Source: Actinomyces sp. oral taxon 414
GTDB taxonomy: Bacteria > Actinomycetota > Actinomycetes > Actinomycetales > Actinomycetaceae
Reading direction: 5' to 3'
Assembly: GCF_001278845.1 (NCBI RefSeq)
Contig: NZ_CP012590.1
Span: forward strand, 558,001-622,000
Length of the DNA stretch: 64,000 bases
Part shown: in pieces, positions 28,672 to 37,184 of the stretch
Numbering within the stretch: position 1 is the stretch's first letter
Layout of the letters: each line of letters begins with the position of its first letter
Position numbers and translations under genes: made by a program
The notes under the pieces: generated by a model
The model's database searches: none
Told to the model about the DNA's origin: nothing
What the model saw: only the letters and a program-made list of their open reading frames with translations

Positions 28672-29688
28672 TCAGCGGGCGGTGGACGCCGCTGCCCGGG
28701 AGCCCCTGCGGCCGGAGATGATCCGGATGATCTCGTGGCGGGCCCGGCGCCCCTCGGGGGAGGGGAGCATCGGATAGACGTGGTTGAGGTTCTCCCCGAT
28801 GTGCAGGTCGGAGTCGACGCCGGCCTGCACCAGCCTGTCGTGGAGGAGTGCGTTGTCGGGCAGGAAGATCTCCCGGCTGCCCACGAAGGTGGTGACCCGG
28901 CGCAGCGCGGACAGGTCCCCGTTGATGGGCGACAGGTGCCAGTCGCTCGAGGGCGTGCCGCCCGCCCACGACTCGCCCACGGCCGTGAGCGGACCGGGGT
29001 CCATGAGGGGGTCGACGTCGGCGTAGTGGGCGATATCCGGGTTGGTGTGGGTGATGTCCACCCAGGGGGACAGGAGGATCAGCTCGTCGGGCTGGCGCAC
29101 GCCCCGCTCCGCCAGCGACAGGGCGATGACCAGGGCCAGGCCCCCGCCCGCGCTGTCGCCCATGAGGATGACCCGCTTGTCCGCGTTGTCGGACAGGATG
29201 CGCGCGCACAGGTCCAGCACGAGCCGGTGCGCCTCCTGCCACGTGTGATGGGGGGCCAGCGGGTAGAGCGGCACCACGAAGTCGGCGCCCGTGCGGCGGG
29301 CGAGGTTGTCGATGAGCAGGGACTGGCCCAGGGACGCCGTGGTGATGTAGCCGCCGCCGTGGAGGTAGACCACCACGGTGTCCGACGGCGCGTACGGCCT
29401 GACGTAGTAGACGGGCATGCCCTCGTCGTCGCGCCGCTCGACGTCGTAGTGGGACCTCGACCAGAAGGGGAAGGACAGCGCCCGGCGGGGCTCCGGCCCG
29501 CCGGCCACCCGCGCGATCCACTCGGTCACCGGCATGCGGGACCTGAGCGCCTTGGTCGGGAGCACGGCGTACTCGCTGAGCGTGGCCATTGCCGAGCGCC
29601 GGTAGCGCAGGCGGGAGAAGACGGTGAAGGCGCCCGCGACGAGCGCCGCGCCGCCGACGACCTTGAGGGTCCTGGACGTGGTGGACAT
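28672..29688 (-). CDS. Alpha/beta hydrolase, hormone-sensitive-lipase family esterase
   Basis: 338 aa from ATG at 29688 (AAGGAGAAGC upstream). An N-terminal hydrophobic stretch (VVGGAALVAGAFTVFSRL) is a membrane anchor or signal sequence. The oxyanion motif YLHGGGY, nucleophile elbow GDSAGGGLAL, an Asp in DVDPLMDPG and the C-terminal His in LNHVYPML complete the family IV esterase set. The natural substrate is unknown. It is convergent with the DUF4143 gene and divergent from an aldo/keto reductase. Confidence 0.88.
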   Translation of the reverse strand: MSTTSRTLKVVGGAALVAGAFTVFSRLRYRRSAMATLSEYAVLPTKALRSRMPVTEWIARVAGGPEPRRALSFPFWSRSHYDVERRDDEGMPVYYVRPYAPSDTVVVYLHGGGYITTASLGQSLLIDNLARRTGADFVVPLYPLAPHHTWQEAHRLVLDLCARILSDNADKRVILMGDSAGGGLALVIALSLAERGVRQPDELILLSPWVDITHTNPDIAHYADVDPLMDPGPLTAVGESWAGGTPSSDWHLSPINGDLSALRRVTTFVGSREIFLPDNALLHDRLVQAGVDSDLHIGENLNHVYPMLPSPEGRRARHEIIRIISGRRGSRAAASTAR

Positions 29689-30109
29689 GCTTCTCCTTCG
29701 CGTTGCGGCCCGCGGGCCGGCCGGGTTGCTCCGGCCGGGCCGGGCGGACGGGCCCCGGGGCGGACCCGTGCGCGTCATCGTAGGCCGCCGTCGTCGGGGG
29801 CGTTGGAGTGCGGCTCGGGCGAGTGGGGGCGGCCGGATGATATTGGCCACGCCGGGCCCGGGGCCGTCGATTCCGCCCGGACCGCCGGCCTGGAACCCGC
29901 TCCGCGCCGGTTCCGCCAGGCCCTGGCAGTACCCCCTTCGGGCGGGGATCGGCGGGCGGGGCCCGTGATAGCGTCCCAGCAGGCGGCCTGCGGGACGGCT
30001 GTTCGCGCGGACACAGTCGTCCGACTGGCCCGGGCCCGCCGGCCGCCCGAACCCGGGAGGCGAACCGCCCGGCCCCTCGGGGCCGGACCCGAGAGGACGA
30101 ACGAAGAGC
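29689..30109. other. Divergent intergenic region without a gene
   Basis: About 420 bp between the divergent esterase and reductase genes. No coding signal is seen. A short hairpin (CCGGCCCC, loop TC, GGGGCCGG; 30069-30086) ends 23 nt before the reductase ATG and may shape its leader. I cannot place promoters with confidence. Confidence 0.5.
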
Positions 30110-31126
30110 ATGGAGTACACCCAGCTCGGCACCACGGACATCACCATCCCCCGGCTGTGCGTCGGAGGGATGAGCTTCGGCAAGGTCTTCCCGGACTTCC
30201 ACCAGTGGGTTATCGACCAGGAGGCCACCCAGGCCGTCATCGCCCGAGCCCTGGAGAAGGGCGTCAACTTCATCGACACCGCCAACGTCTACGCCTACGG
30301 CACGAGCGAGGAGTTCATCGGGACTTCGCTGAAGAACCTCGGTGTCAGGCGCGAGGACGTGGTGCTGGCCTCCAAGGTCTACTTCAACGAGGGGCGCCTG
30401 TCGAAGGCGGCCATCGAGCGGGAGATCGACGGGACCCTCAAGCGCCTGGGCACCGACTACCTCGACCTCTACATCATCCACCGCTTCGACTACGACGCCC
30501 CCGTCGAGGAGACCATGGAGGCCCTTGACTCCCTCGTGCGCACCGGGAGGGTGCGGGCCCTGGGGGCGAGCGCCATGTACGCCTACCAGCTGCACAATAT
30601 GCAGGTGGTCGCCGACGCGAACGGCTGGACCAGATTCTCCTCCATGCAGAACCACTACAACCTGCTCTACCGCGAGGACGAACGGGAGATGATCCCCGTG
30701 TGCCGCCAGTACAGCATGTCGCTGACCCCCTACAGCCCGCTCGCCTCCGGGCACCTGACGCGCCCCACCTGGGACTCCGACTCCGTGCGCTCGACCACCG
30801 ACGCCACCATGCGCTCCAAGTACGACGCCGAGCGCGAGGCCGACATGCCCATTGTCGAACGCGTCGCCTCTCTCGCCCAGCGGTACGGGGTGGCGATGGC
30901 CGACGTCGCGCTCGCCTGGCACTGGGCCAAGGGCGTGGCCGCCCCCATCGTCGGGTGCTCGCGGCCCAGCCGCGTCGACGACGCCGTGCGCGCCCTGGAC
31001 CTGAAGTTCACCGGGGAGGACGTCGCCTTCCTCGAGGAGCCCTACACCCCGCACGAGCTCGTGGGGCTGCTGGCCCGCCCCGGAGAGGGCGCGCTGCCCG
31101 GCTCCAAGACCGAGCGCAAGTCCTGA
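30110..31126 (+). CDS. Aldo/keto reductase
   Basis: 338 aa (beta/alpha)8 oxidoreductase. The catalytic tetrad is visible: Asp in NFIDTANVYAYG, its Tyr, Lys in VLASKVYF and His in LYIIHRFDYD. The C-terminal NADPH-binding segment is PIVGCSRPSRVDDAVRALD. The closest named relatives by pattern are YajO/YccK-type AKRs; substrate unknown. Confidence 0.93.
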   Translation: MEYTQLGTTDITIPRLCVGGMSFGKVFPDFHQWVIDQEATQAVIARALEKGVNFIDTANVYAYGTSEEFIGTSLKNLGVRREDVVLASKVYFNEGRLSKAAIEREIDGTLKRLGTDYLDLYIIHRFDYDAPVEETMEALDSLVRTGRVRALGASAMYAYQLHNMQVVADANGWTRFSSMQNHYNLLYREDEREMIPVCRQYSMSLTPYSPLASGHLTRPTWDSDSVRSTTDATMRSKYDAEREADMPIVERVASLAQRYGVAMADVALAWHWAKGVAAPIVGCSRPSRVDDAVRALDLKFTGEDVAFLEEPYTPHELVGLLARPGEGALPGSKTERKS

Positions 31127-31131
31127 CGCCG

Positions 31132-31163
31132 CCGGGTCCCGTGCGGGCCCGCCCGGGACCCGG
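31132..31163 (+). terminator. Hairpin after the aldo/keto reductase
   Basis: CCGGGTCCCG (31132-31141) pairs with CGGGACCCGG (31154-31163), 12-nt loop, 5 nt after the stop. Its right arm runs into the direct repeats that precede the next gene. Confidence 0.6.
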
Positions 31164-31203
31164 TCCGACTCACGCAACGAAACCGGTCCGACTCACGCAA
31201 CGA
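31160..31203. repeat. Two 23-bp-spaced direct repeats before DUF4143 gene 2
   Basis: CGGTCCGACTCACGCAACGA occurs exactly twice (31161-31180 and 31184-31203; the preceding C is also shared), a period of 23 bp. TAGACT (31206-31211), a possible -10, follows the second copy by 2 nt, so the repeats cover the -35 region. They look like operator iterons. Confidence 0.85.
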
Positions 31204-31252
31204 GGTAGACTTCTTCGCCGAAAGCAGTGTTCTCGGTTGAGGAGCGTCGACG

Positions 31253-32518
31253 GTGCCTGCACGTTATATGGCCAGGATCGCTGATGGCATGCTCACCGAG
31301 GCTCTCGCCACCGGCGGCGCGGTGCAGGTGAAGGGGCCCAAGTGGTGCGGCAAGACGGCGACCTCCCTGCAGCAGGCCGCCAGCGTCGTCTACCTCCAGG
31401 ATCCCGATCGCAGCGCGTCCTACCTGGCACTCGCCGATGCCAAGCCCTCGGCGCTTCTGGAGGGGCGAGTCCCCCGGCTCATCGACGAGTGGCAGATGGC
31501 GCCGCAGCTGTGGGACGCCGTCCGCTTCGCCGTCGACCTCCGCGGGGAGCCGGGGCAGTTCATTCTCACCGGCTCGTCAACGCCCGCCGTCGGCGGGGCG
31601 CACTCCGGTGTCGGGAGGATCGCCCCCATGGTCATGCGGACCATGACTCTCTTCGAGTCGGAGGACTCCAGCGGTCGGATCTCCTTGCAGCGTCTCTTCG
31701 ACGGAGAGGAGGAGGTCGCCGACGTCGCCCCGCTCGACGTCGAGGACATCGCCCGGGTCCTGTGCCGCGGGGGATGGCCCGCCGCCGTCACGGCGGGCGC
31801 TGCGGCAGCCCCCGGTCGCCTGGCGCGAACCTACGTCGAGGGGCTCATCGACTCCGATGTCGCCCGCATGGACGGTGTCCTGCGGAATTCGACCCGCATG
31901 CGCGCGCTCATGCGCGCCTACGCCCGTCACGTCTCCACCCAGGCCTCGCAGACGACGATCGCGGCGGACCTGGCCGTCAACGACAGCGCCATGGCGCCCA
32001 ACACGGTCAGCGACTACCTCGATGCCCTCTCCCGCGCCTACGTCGTGGAGGACCTGCCGGCATGGAATCCCGCGCTTCGCTCCAAGACCGCGATTCTCAC
32101 AAGTCCGACCCGTCACTTCGTCGATCCGTCGATCGGCGCCGCAGTCATGCGCTGGACGCCCGCCGACCTGCTCCGCGACTTCGAAGCCTTCGGCCTGCAG
32201 TTCGAGTCGCTGTGCGTGCGCGATCTGCGGGTCTACGCCGAGGCGATCGACGGGACTGTCTTCCACTACCGGGACAAGACCGGCCTGGAGGCGGACGCCG
32301 TCATCGTCCTCGCGGACGGGCGGTGGGCCCCGATCGAGGTCAAGCTCGGCAGCCGTCAGCTCGATGAGGCCGCGACTCACCTGAGGCGGCTGCGTGAGCG
32401 CGTGGACGCGGATCGCATGGGCGAGCCGTCCTTCCTCGCCGTGGTCACCGCGGGCGCCACCGCATACCGCCGCGACGACGGCGTCCTCGTCATCCCGCTG
32501 GCCTGCCTGCGTCCATGA
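31253..32518 (+). CDS. AAA ATPase with DUF4143 (copy 2)
   Basis: 421 aa from GTG at 31253 (GGAG about 9 nt upstream). Walker A GPKWCGKT (residues 28-35), Walker B-like RLIDEWQMAPQLWDAVRF and sensor QFILTGSSTP lie in the N-terminal half. The DUF4143 part (YVEGLIDSDVARMDGVLRN ... YLDALSRAYVVEDLPAWNPALRSK) follows, and a PD-(D/E)XK-like end (HYRDKTGLEADAVIV, APIEVKLG). It is closely related to copy 3 (40299-41561) and distantly to copy 1. The family is widespread and uncharacterised; proposals include nucleic acid-linked or mobile roles. Confidence 0.9.
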   Translation: MPARYMARIADGMLTEALATGGAVQVKGPKWCGKTATSLQQAASVVYLQDPDRSASYLALADAKPSALLEGRVPRLIDEWQMAPQLWDAVRFAVDLRGEPGQFILTGSSTPAVGGAHSGVGRIAPMVMRTMTLFESEDSSGRISLQRLFDGEEEVADVAPLDVEDIARVLCRGGWPAAVTAGAAAAPGRLARTYVEGLIDSDVARMDGVLRNSTRMRALMRAYARHVSTQASQTTIAADLAVNDSAMAPNTVSDYLDALSRAYVVEDLPAWNPALRSKTAILTSPTRHFVDPSIGAAVMRWTPADLLRDFEAFGLQFESLCVRDLRVYAEAIDGTVFHYRDKTGLEADAVIVLADGRWAPIEVKLGSRQLDEAATHLRRLRERVDADRMGEPSFLAVVTAGATAYRRDDGVLVIPLACLRP

Positions 32519-32621
32519 GTTCCGGGGCGATGGGAGGCGGGTCGGCCCCGGGCCCCGGACAAGAACCGGAAGAGGGCCGGTCGGCGCCGCGGTCCGCGGG
32601 GGAGGCCGCGCCGAACCGTCT

Positions 32622-32680
32622 GCTACGCCCCTTTCCCTCCACTACGCCCTTTCACCCTCCGCTACGCTCCTTTTCCCGTA
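32622..32680. repeat. Three pyrimidine-rich ~20-bp tandem units
   Basis: CTACGCCCCTTTCCCTCC, CTACGCCCTTTCACCCTCC and CTACGCTCCTTTTCCC follow one another at ~20-bp spacing, 35 bp before the IS element. They may be the operator remains of a gene displaced by the insertion. No gene is seen between 32519 and 32716. Confidence 0.6.
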
Positions 32681-32716
32681 CAGCAGAGGGTGAAGAGGCG
32701 ACGTGCGTCTCCCATT

Positions 32717-34184
32717 GAGCCTTATCTCACCGGCAACGGCGGCTCAGGGGCCGGGGGTCGGCACGGTGGCGCGGGAAGGACGGGTGCGGAGTGGGCGTGG
32801 CGCGCACGGGGCCGCGCTGTAGCGGCGATTTTACAAAGTCATTTTGTGAGGCGGTATGGGAATTTGTTGCTCCTGATGAAGGTCTCGAATGCGTTGCGGG
32901 TGTCCTCGAAGTGGGCGCGCTGTCGGTTGCTGATGGATTTCTTGCCTTCTCCCCAGACGCGTTCGATGGGGTTCTTGTTGGGGCTGTAGGGCGGCAGGTT
33001 GATGAGATGGATCCTCTCCAGGATGTTGCCCTTCCCCAGGTACTCCCTCAGTTTCTTCGACTTGTGCCATCCGGCATTGTCCCACACCACGACGATCGTC
33101 TTGTCCGGGTACTTCAGGGTCAGATCGGTCAGGGCCTTCACGATGTTGGAGGTGTTCTGCCAGTCCAGTCGCATGAGGTCCACGCTCCCGTCCGCCTCGT
33201 GGAGGAATCCGATATAGCTCTGGGACTGCCGTTTCCGATCGACCCTGATCCTGGTCCTGGCGCCCTTCTTGCACCAGGCCCTGCGAGTAATGGCCTCGTG
33301 CTCGATCCTCACCTCGTCCGCGGACACCACGATGACATCCTCATCCCCCTTCTCCGCATCTCCCTTCTCCGCATCGTCCGTCTTCTCGTTCTCGCACTCA
33401 TTCTTCTCACTCCCCCGCTGCCCCTCGTCCTCCTCCTGCCCGTCCTGCCCGTCCTGCTTCTTCCCCTTGATCTTGGCGATCTTGGCGTGGATCTTCGCCA
33501 TGCGGGCCTCGACCTGGGTCTCGTCGGCGCGGCGCTGATCCACCTCCTCGGGCAGGTGGAAGGACAACCCCGCCATGTGGAACAAAGAACGGTAGGAGGA
33601 CTCGGAGGCGTACTCGATGCCGAAGCGCTCGTGCATCCAGCCCGCCAGATCGTGAATATTCCAGAACTCCGCCGCAATGCCCTGCTCCGACGGGGGGCGC
33701 GACAGCGCCTCCAGGATCTCCTTCTCCTGCTCCTGGGAGATCTTGGAGGCGTTGTTGTTGCCGACATGCCCTGTGCAAATGGACGACAACCGATCCCTCC
33801 TCCAATCCCTCGCCCACTCCATGACCGTCCTGGTGGCGCGCTCCACCAGCCGCGCCACGACATCGACGCCAATTCCCTCCGACAGCATGAGAATCGCCTC
33901 CGACTTGCGCCTCATCAGCTTATACGGGGATTCCGCCTTGTGCACTTGAAGAGCCGACCACTCATGCTCCTCGACCACTACCGCTTCCATAACCGCAATC
34001 ATACAGGAGAACGACACCCGAAATCCAATCGGAACCACACCCGACCAACCGCCACGACCCCGAACTCAAAACGAAGCACCAGACGCGGATTTCGTTTTAT
34101 TCCCGCTATGCCCTGCGTCGCCCCGGGTCCTCGCGCGCCATCACACCGATCCTGGCCAGTCCGCGGATTTGTTGAGAAAGGCTC
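32717..34184. mobile_element. IS630-family insertion sequence
   Basis: About 1.47 kb with one transposase gene. The ends are inverted: GAGCCTTATCTCACCGG on the left and, read inward, GAGCCTTTCTCA on the right, extended by ATT outside both ends. Subterminal blocks ~40-60 bp in also match (GGTGGCGCGGG and GATGGCGCG). No clean target duplication is seen. The same ends occur on the small element at 55908-56163. Its right end lies 8 bp from structured repeat copy B. Confidence 0.75.
32839..33990 (-). CDS. IS630-family transposase
   Basis: 383 aa. An N-terminal helix-turn-helix region (SPYKLMRRKSEAILMLSEGIGVDVVARLVERATRTVMEWARDW) binds the ends. The C-terminal DDE domain has VVSADEVR, VVWDNAGWHKS and NPIERVWGEGKK as the three acidic motifs. 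A highly charged linker (about 185-230, rich in Lys/Glu/Asp with two GDAEK-like units) separates them and is unusual. No Shine-Dalgarno; TATGAT sits 7 nt before this ATG, so it may be leaderless. Longer in-frame starts at 34002 and 34038 exist. The gene appears intact. Confidence 0.92.
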   Translation of the reverse strand: MEAVVVEEHEWSALQVHKAESPYKLMRRKSEAILMLSEGIGVDVVARLVERATRTVMEWARDWRRDRLSSICTGHVGNNNASKISQEQEKEILEALSRPPSEQGIAAEFWNIHDLAGWMHERFGIEYASESSYRSLFHMAGLSFHLPEEVDQRRADETQVEARMAKIHAKIAKIKGKKQDGQDGQEEDEGQRGSEKNECENEKTDDAEKGDAEKGDEDVIVVSADEVRIEHEAITRRAWCKKGARTRIRVDRKRQSQSYIGFLHEADGSVDLMRLDWQNTSNIVKALTDLTLKYPDKTIVVVWDNAGWHKSKKLREYLGKGNILERIHLINLPPYSPNKNPIERVWGEGKKSISNRQRAHFEDTRNAFETFIRSNKFPYRLTK

Positions 34185-34330
34185 AATCACCGGGAAGGTT
34201 ATTCTGGGTGTGTCTGAGTGGGGCGTATGGGGCTTGTGGGGCGGGGTGTGTCCGAATCTGTTGCACGGGCGCTCCGCGGCGGGGTCGGGGGCGAGCGGGG
34301 CCCAGGGCCCGGACCCGATTCTGGCGCCCT

Positions 34331-34443
34331 GGGAGGATCGTTCGGGCCCCCGCCCCGGGTGTGTCCGTCGGTTTCCGCATGATTGCGCGGTTCTGACGGC
34401 CTCGCAGTCGGGTGCGCCCCGGAACGATCCTCCCGGGGCGCCA
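34331..34443. repeat. Imperfect ~25-bp inverted repeat inside copy B
   Basis: GGCGCCCTGGGAGGATCGTT near 34322-34341 is mirrored near 34420-34442 (AACGATCCTCCCGGGGCGCC), with one mismatch over 20 bp. It occupies the place held by the 30-bp hairpin in copy A but is unrelated in sequence. Confidence 0.75.
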
Positions 34444-34541
34444 TGTTCGGCTCCGGGAGGGGCGGCGAGAAGCGGAACCTGAGACAGATGGTGTGCGCGG
34501 GTCGCGTGGGACCAGTCGGACCCGGTCCGGACCCGGTCCGT

Positions 34542-34659
34542 GTCCAAATCTGCCACAAAGGCCCGGATCGAGTCGGGGCGCGCAAGAAGAATCGTTGATA
34601 TTCCGCGGTTTCCTCCGCGACCTATCCCGGCCCGGGGCGCCTTTGTGGCAGATTTGGAC
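34542..34659. repeat. 19-bp inverted repeat with 80-nt conserved loop (core of copy B)
   Basis: The arms are identical to those at 11121-11139/11220-11238 and the loop is again exactly 80 nt. The loop keeps GATCGAG, GAATCGTTGATATTCCGCG and ATCCCGGCCC while other positions differ. Confidence 0.9.
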
Positions 34660-34869
34660 ACGACCCCGCCCCGGGTCGCCCCAGGAGCCCCACCAGTCCC
34701 ACTCGGACGCCCCAGAATAACCTTCCGAGACTCTCATGCTTTATATCTTCAAAACCGTCCCTGAATAACCTTCGTGGAGTGTCTGCAGCGCGAATCGATG
34801 CTGCTCGTCTCGTCCGCTCAACCTACGGGGCCGCGCCGACGCCGTCGATGGCATTGCGGGGGAGCGGCC

Positions 34870-36054
34870 TCACACCGACGCCCGGGCCCGGGTGCGGCCC
34901 ACGCCCAGGCCGACGGCCGCGATGGCGAGCGCGAACAGGGCGCACACGCCGCAGTCGGCCAGCAGGGGGCCAATGGTGTCGGCGGACATCGAGGCGGCGG
35001 TGTGCGCTCCGGAGATCGCCCGGACCGCCCAGTAGCCGGGCGTGAAGCGGGAGACGGCGACGACGGCGTCGGGCAACCAGCCGCTGGGGATCCACGCCCC
35101 GGCGATGAAGGACAGTGCCATGCCGCCGATATTGGCCACCGCGTTCGCCGCGCTGCTGCCCAGGCCGAGCTGTCCGATGAGGAAGCCCACGGCCACCGCC
35201 ACGAGCGTGTAGGCGCCCAGGGCCGCCCCGACGACCCCCAGCAGGGGCGCCGAGGCCGTCACGGAGCCGGCGCCGAAGACCGCGATCCCGAGCCCGAAGA
35301 TCCACAGCCATCCGACCACGCCAATGACCAGGCACGCCCCCAGCAGCCCGAGACCGCGCGAGTAGCCGCTCACCGGGGCGGCGGCCAGACGGGAGCGGAC
35401 CGCCCGGCGTCCCAGCGCCGTCATGAGCGCCGAGATGGCCACGACGGCGAAGGCCACCAGCGGGTAGAGGGAGAACTGGGCGTAGACGACGAGGTCGTGA
35501 GGCAGCGGCGTCGCGTCCTGGGCGATCCGCTGCGCCGGGACGGAGCGGGCCGTCGTCTCATCGGCCAGGGCGACGGCCCGGGCCGGATCCTCGGTGACGG
35601 CGGACAGGTAGTCGACGACCTGGCCCACATAGGAGTCGATGCGCACGTTCATGAGTGCGCCCGAGGCCGACTCGTATCCGATGACGGTGTCCATCCGCGG
35701 CGGGGCGGCTCCTGCGCGCGCGGCCCGCCGGACCTCCTGCCCGTAGCCGGCGGGGATTATGAGGATGTAGTCGATGCGGTTGTGCGCGGTGGCGTCCTGC
35801 ATCGCCCGCTCGGAGTCCTCCAACTCCTGCACCTCGCCCACGGACTCGACATAGCGCTTGATCCCCTGCGAGATCGTCGACCCGTCGCGGTCGATGACGG
35901 CCACGCTCACCGTCGTCTCCTCGACCTGGTCGGACGCGTCCGCGCCCTGGGCGACGCCGGTGAGCAGGCCGAGCATGGAGAGCCAGACCAGGTAGACCAG
36001 GACGTACATCCAGTGGGCCGCCACGATCCTCAGCGACGTCTTAAAGGTGCTCAT
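34870..36054 (-). CDS. ABC-2 type transporter permease (second subunit)
   Basis: 394 aa. One helix near residues 15-35, a large extracytoplasmic loop (about 40-210), then about five helices toward the C-terminus (LYPLVAFAVVAISALMTAL, LLGACLVIGVVGWLWIFGLG, GVVGAALGAYTLVAVAVGFL, GGMALSFIAGAWIP, LLADCGVCALFALAIAAVGLGVG). This is the ABC-2/YhgE-like layout. The start overlaps the previous permease by 14 bp. With the ATPase it should form an exporter of lipids, peptides or drugs. Confidence 0.85.
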   Translation of the reverse strand: MSTFKTSLRIVAAHWMYVLVYLVWLSMLGLLTGVAQGADASDQVEETTVSVAVIDRDGSTISQGIKRYVESVGEVQELEDSERAMQDATAHNRIDYILIIPAGYGQEVRRAARAGAAPPRMDTVIGYESASGALMNVRIDSYVGQVVDYLSAVTEDPARAVALADETTARSVPAQRIAQDATPLPHDLVVYAQFSLYPLVAFAVVAISALMTALGRRAVRSRLAAAPVSGYSRGLGLLGACLVIGVVGWLWIFGLGIAVFGAGSVTASAPLLGVVGAALGAYTLVAVAVGFLIGQLGLGSSAANAVANIGGMALSFIAGAWIPSGWLPDAVVAVSRFTPGYWAVRAISGAHTAASMSADTIGPLLADCGVCALFALAIAAVGLGVGRTRARASV

Positions 36055-37183
36055 GGCTCATCCTCCTGGCGCGGATCAGGGCGATGGCGAGGAACAGGCC
36101 CGCCATGCCCGTCAGGACGGCGCAACTGCGGGCGAAGGGGGCCAGGGAGTCGTAGTAGAGCAGCCCGTAGAAGCAGTGCGCGCACTGCCACAGGGGGTTG
36201 GCCCGGGTCAGGAGGGGCGCACCGCGCTCGACGGCGTCGGCCAGCGACTGGGCGCCGGGCCCGTAGAGCCCGGTGAACAGCGACAGCAGGGTGGTGATCG
36301 CAATGACCATCTCGATCCTCATTCTCCGGATCGTTCCCAGGGCGGCGCCCGCCGCGCTCGACATGAGGCCGGTCAGGCCGATCGCCACCAGGCACAGGGG
36401 CGCGTGCGGGCCGAAGTCCACCCCGACGACCAGGGCGATGAAGGCGAAGGCGATGAGCAGGCAGGCCAGGACGCACACCCACGAGGCCGCAAGCGCGGCC
36501 GTGAGGACCTTCCAGCGGGGCAGGCCCGCCATGGTGCGCCGCGCACCCAGGGGCGAGGCCGCCATAACGCCCTGCACGGCGAGCACGGCGACGGTCGCCC
36601 CCATGCCGCCGGCGAAGGCGAGCAGGGCGAAGTAGTAGCGGGTCGCGGGCTCGACCGGGGTGCGCGTCACCGCCACCGGGCGGGTGAAGCCGTGCGCCGC
36701 CTGAAGCCCGGCGACCTGCTCGGGCGCCGCCCCGGCGGCGATGACCGCCTCCCGCTGGGCCCGGGTCTGGACGTAGGAGTCCATGACCACACGCAGGACC
36801 CGCAGCGAGGGCTCGTCGTCGCCCTCGCGGGTCACGTGCAGCACGGGGCCGCCGTTCTCGACGGCGAGGTAGCCCACCGTGTCGCCCCGCTTGGCGGCGG
36901 CCTCGGCCTCGGACGCGGTGGAGTGGTCGACTTCGGCGATGAGGCGGGGGTCGGCGTCGGCCCCGGAGACCCGCTCGACGAGGGCGTCCAGGCCGGGGGC
37001 CGAGCGGTAGGCCTCGTCCCGGACCACGCCGAAGCTCATGGGGGTGGTCTCGTAGGCCCTTCCCAGGCCCGAGAACATCGCCATGAACATGAGGGCCAGG
37101 ACAATGGGCAGGCCCAGCGTCCACACCAGCAGGACCTTGTCGCGCCCGAGCCGGAGCACCTGGTAGGCGAAGACGGCCGCCAT
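36041..37183 (-). CDS. ABC-2 type transporter permease (first subunit)
   Basis: 380 aa, same topology as its partner: helix near residues 18-40 (VLLVWTLGLPIVLALMFMAMF), a large outside domain, then helices (YYFALLAFAGGMGATVAVLAV, AALAASWVCVLACLLIAFAFIALVVG, LCLVAIGLTGLMSSAAGAALG, MVIAITTLLSLFTGL, and a terminal one). It starts 1 nt beyond the ATPase stop, so the ATPase and both permeases form one operon. Confidence 0.87.
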   Translation of the reverse strand: MAAVFAYQVLRLGRDKVLLVWTLGLPIVLALMFMAMFSGLGRAYETTPMSFGVVRDEAYRSAPGLDALVERVSGADADPRLIAEVDHSTASEAEAAAKRGDTVGYLAVENGGPVLHVTREGDDEPSLRVLRVVMDSYVQTRAQREAVIAAGAAPEQVAGLQAAHGFTRPVAVTRTPVEPATRYYFALLAFAGGMGATVAVLAVQGVMAASPLGARRTMAGLPRWKVLTAALAASWVCVLACLLIAFAFIALVVGVDFGPHAPLCLVAIGLTGLMSSAAGAALGTIRRMRIEMVIAITTLLSLFTGLYGPGAQSLADAVERGAPLLTRANPLWQCAHCFYGLLYYDSLAPFARSCAVLTGMAGLFLAIALIRARRMSHEHL

Positions 37184-37184
37184 G

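Larger units (their letters stand above)
34193..34726. mobile_element. Structured repeat element, copy B (534 bp, noncoding)
   Basis: It is bounded by a perfect 16-bp inverted repeat, GGAAGGTTATTCTGGG (34193-34208) and its complement (34711-34726), with looser similarity continuing inward (GTGTCTGAGTGGG against GCGTCCGAGTGGG). It shares with copy A (10693-11308) the terminal sequence and the 19-bp/80-nt core, but the other interior palindromes differ. No gene is seen inside. A further end-like copy (CTGAATAACCTTCG, 34761-34774) lies just beyond, suggesting a nested or repeated insertion. The 34185-34869 gap contains nothing else I can name. Confidence 0.72.

Noticed and set aside
32717..34184. 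A composite transposon carrying cargo
   Set aside because: Only one transposase and one pair of matching ends are present; the nearby structured repeat has different ends.
34383..34764. Short open frames inside structured repeat copy B
   Set aside because: They run through the palindromes, are not conserved in copy A despite the shared core, and lack starts with ribosome-binding sites.
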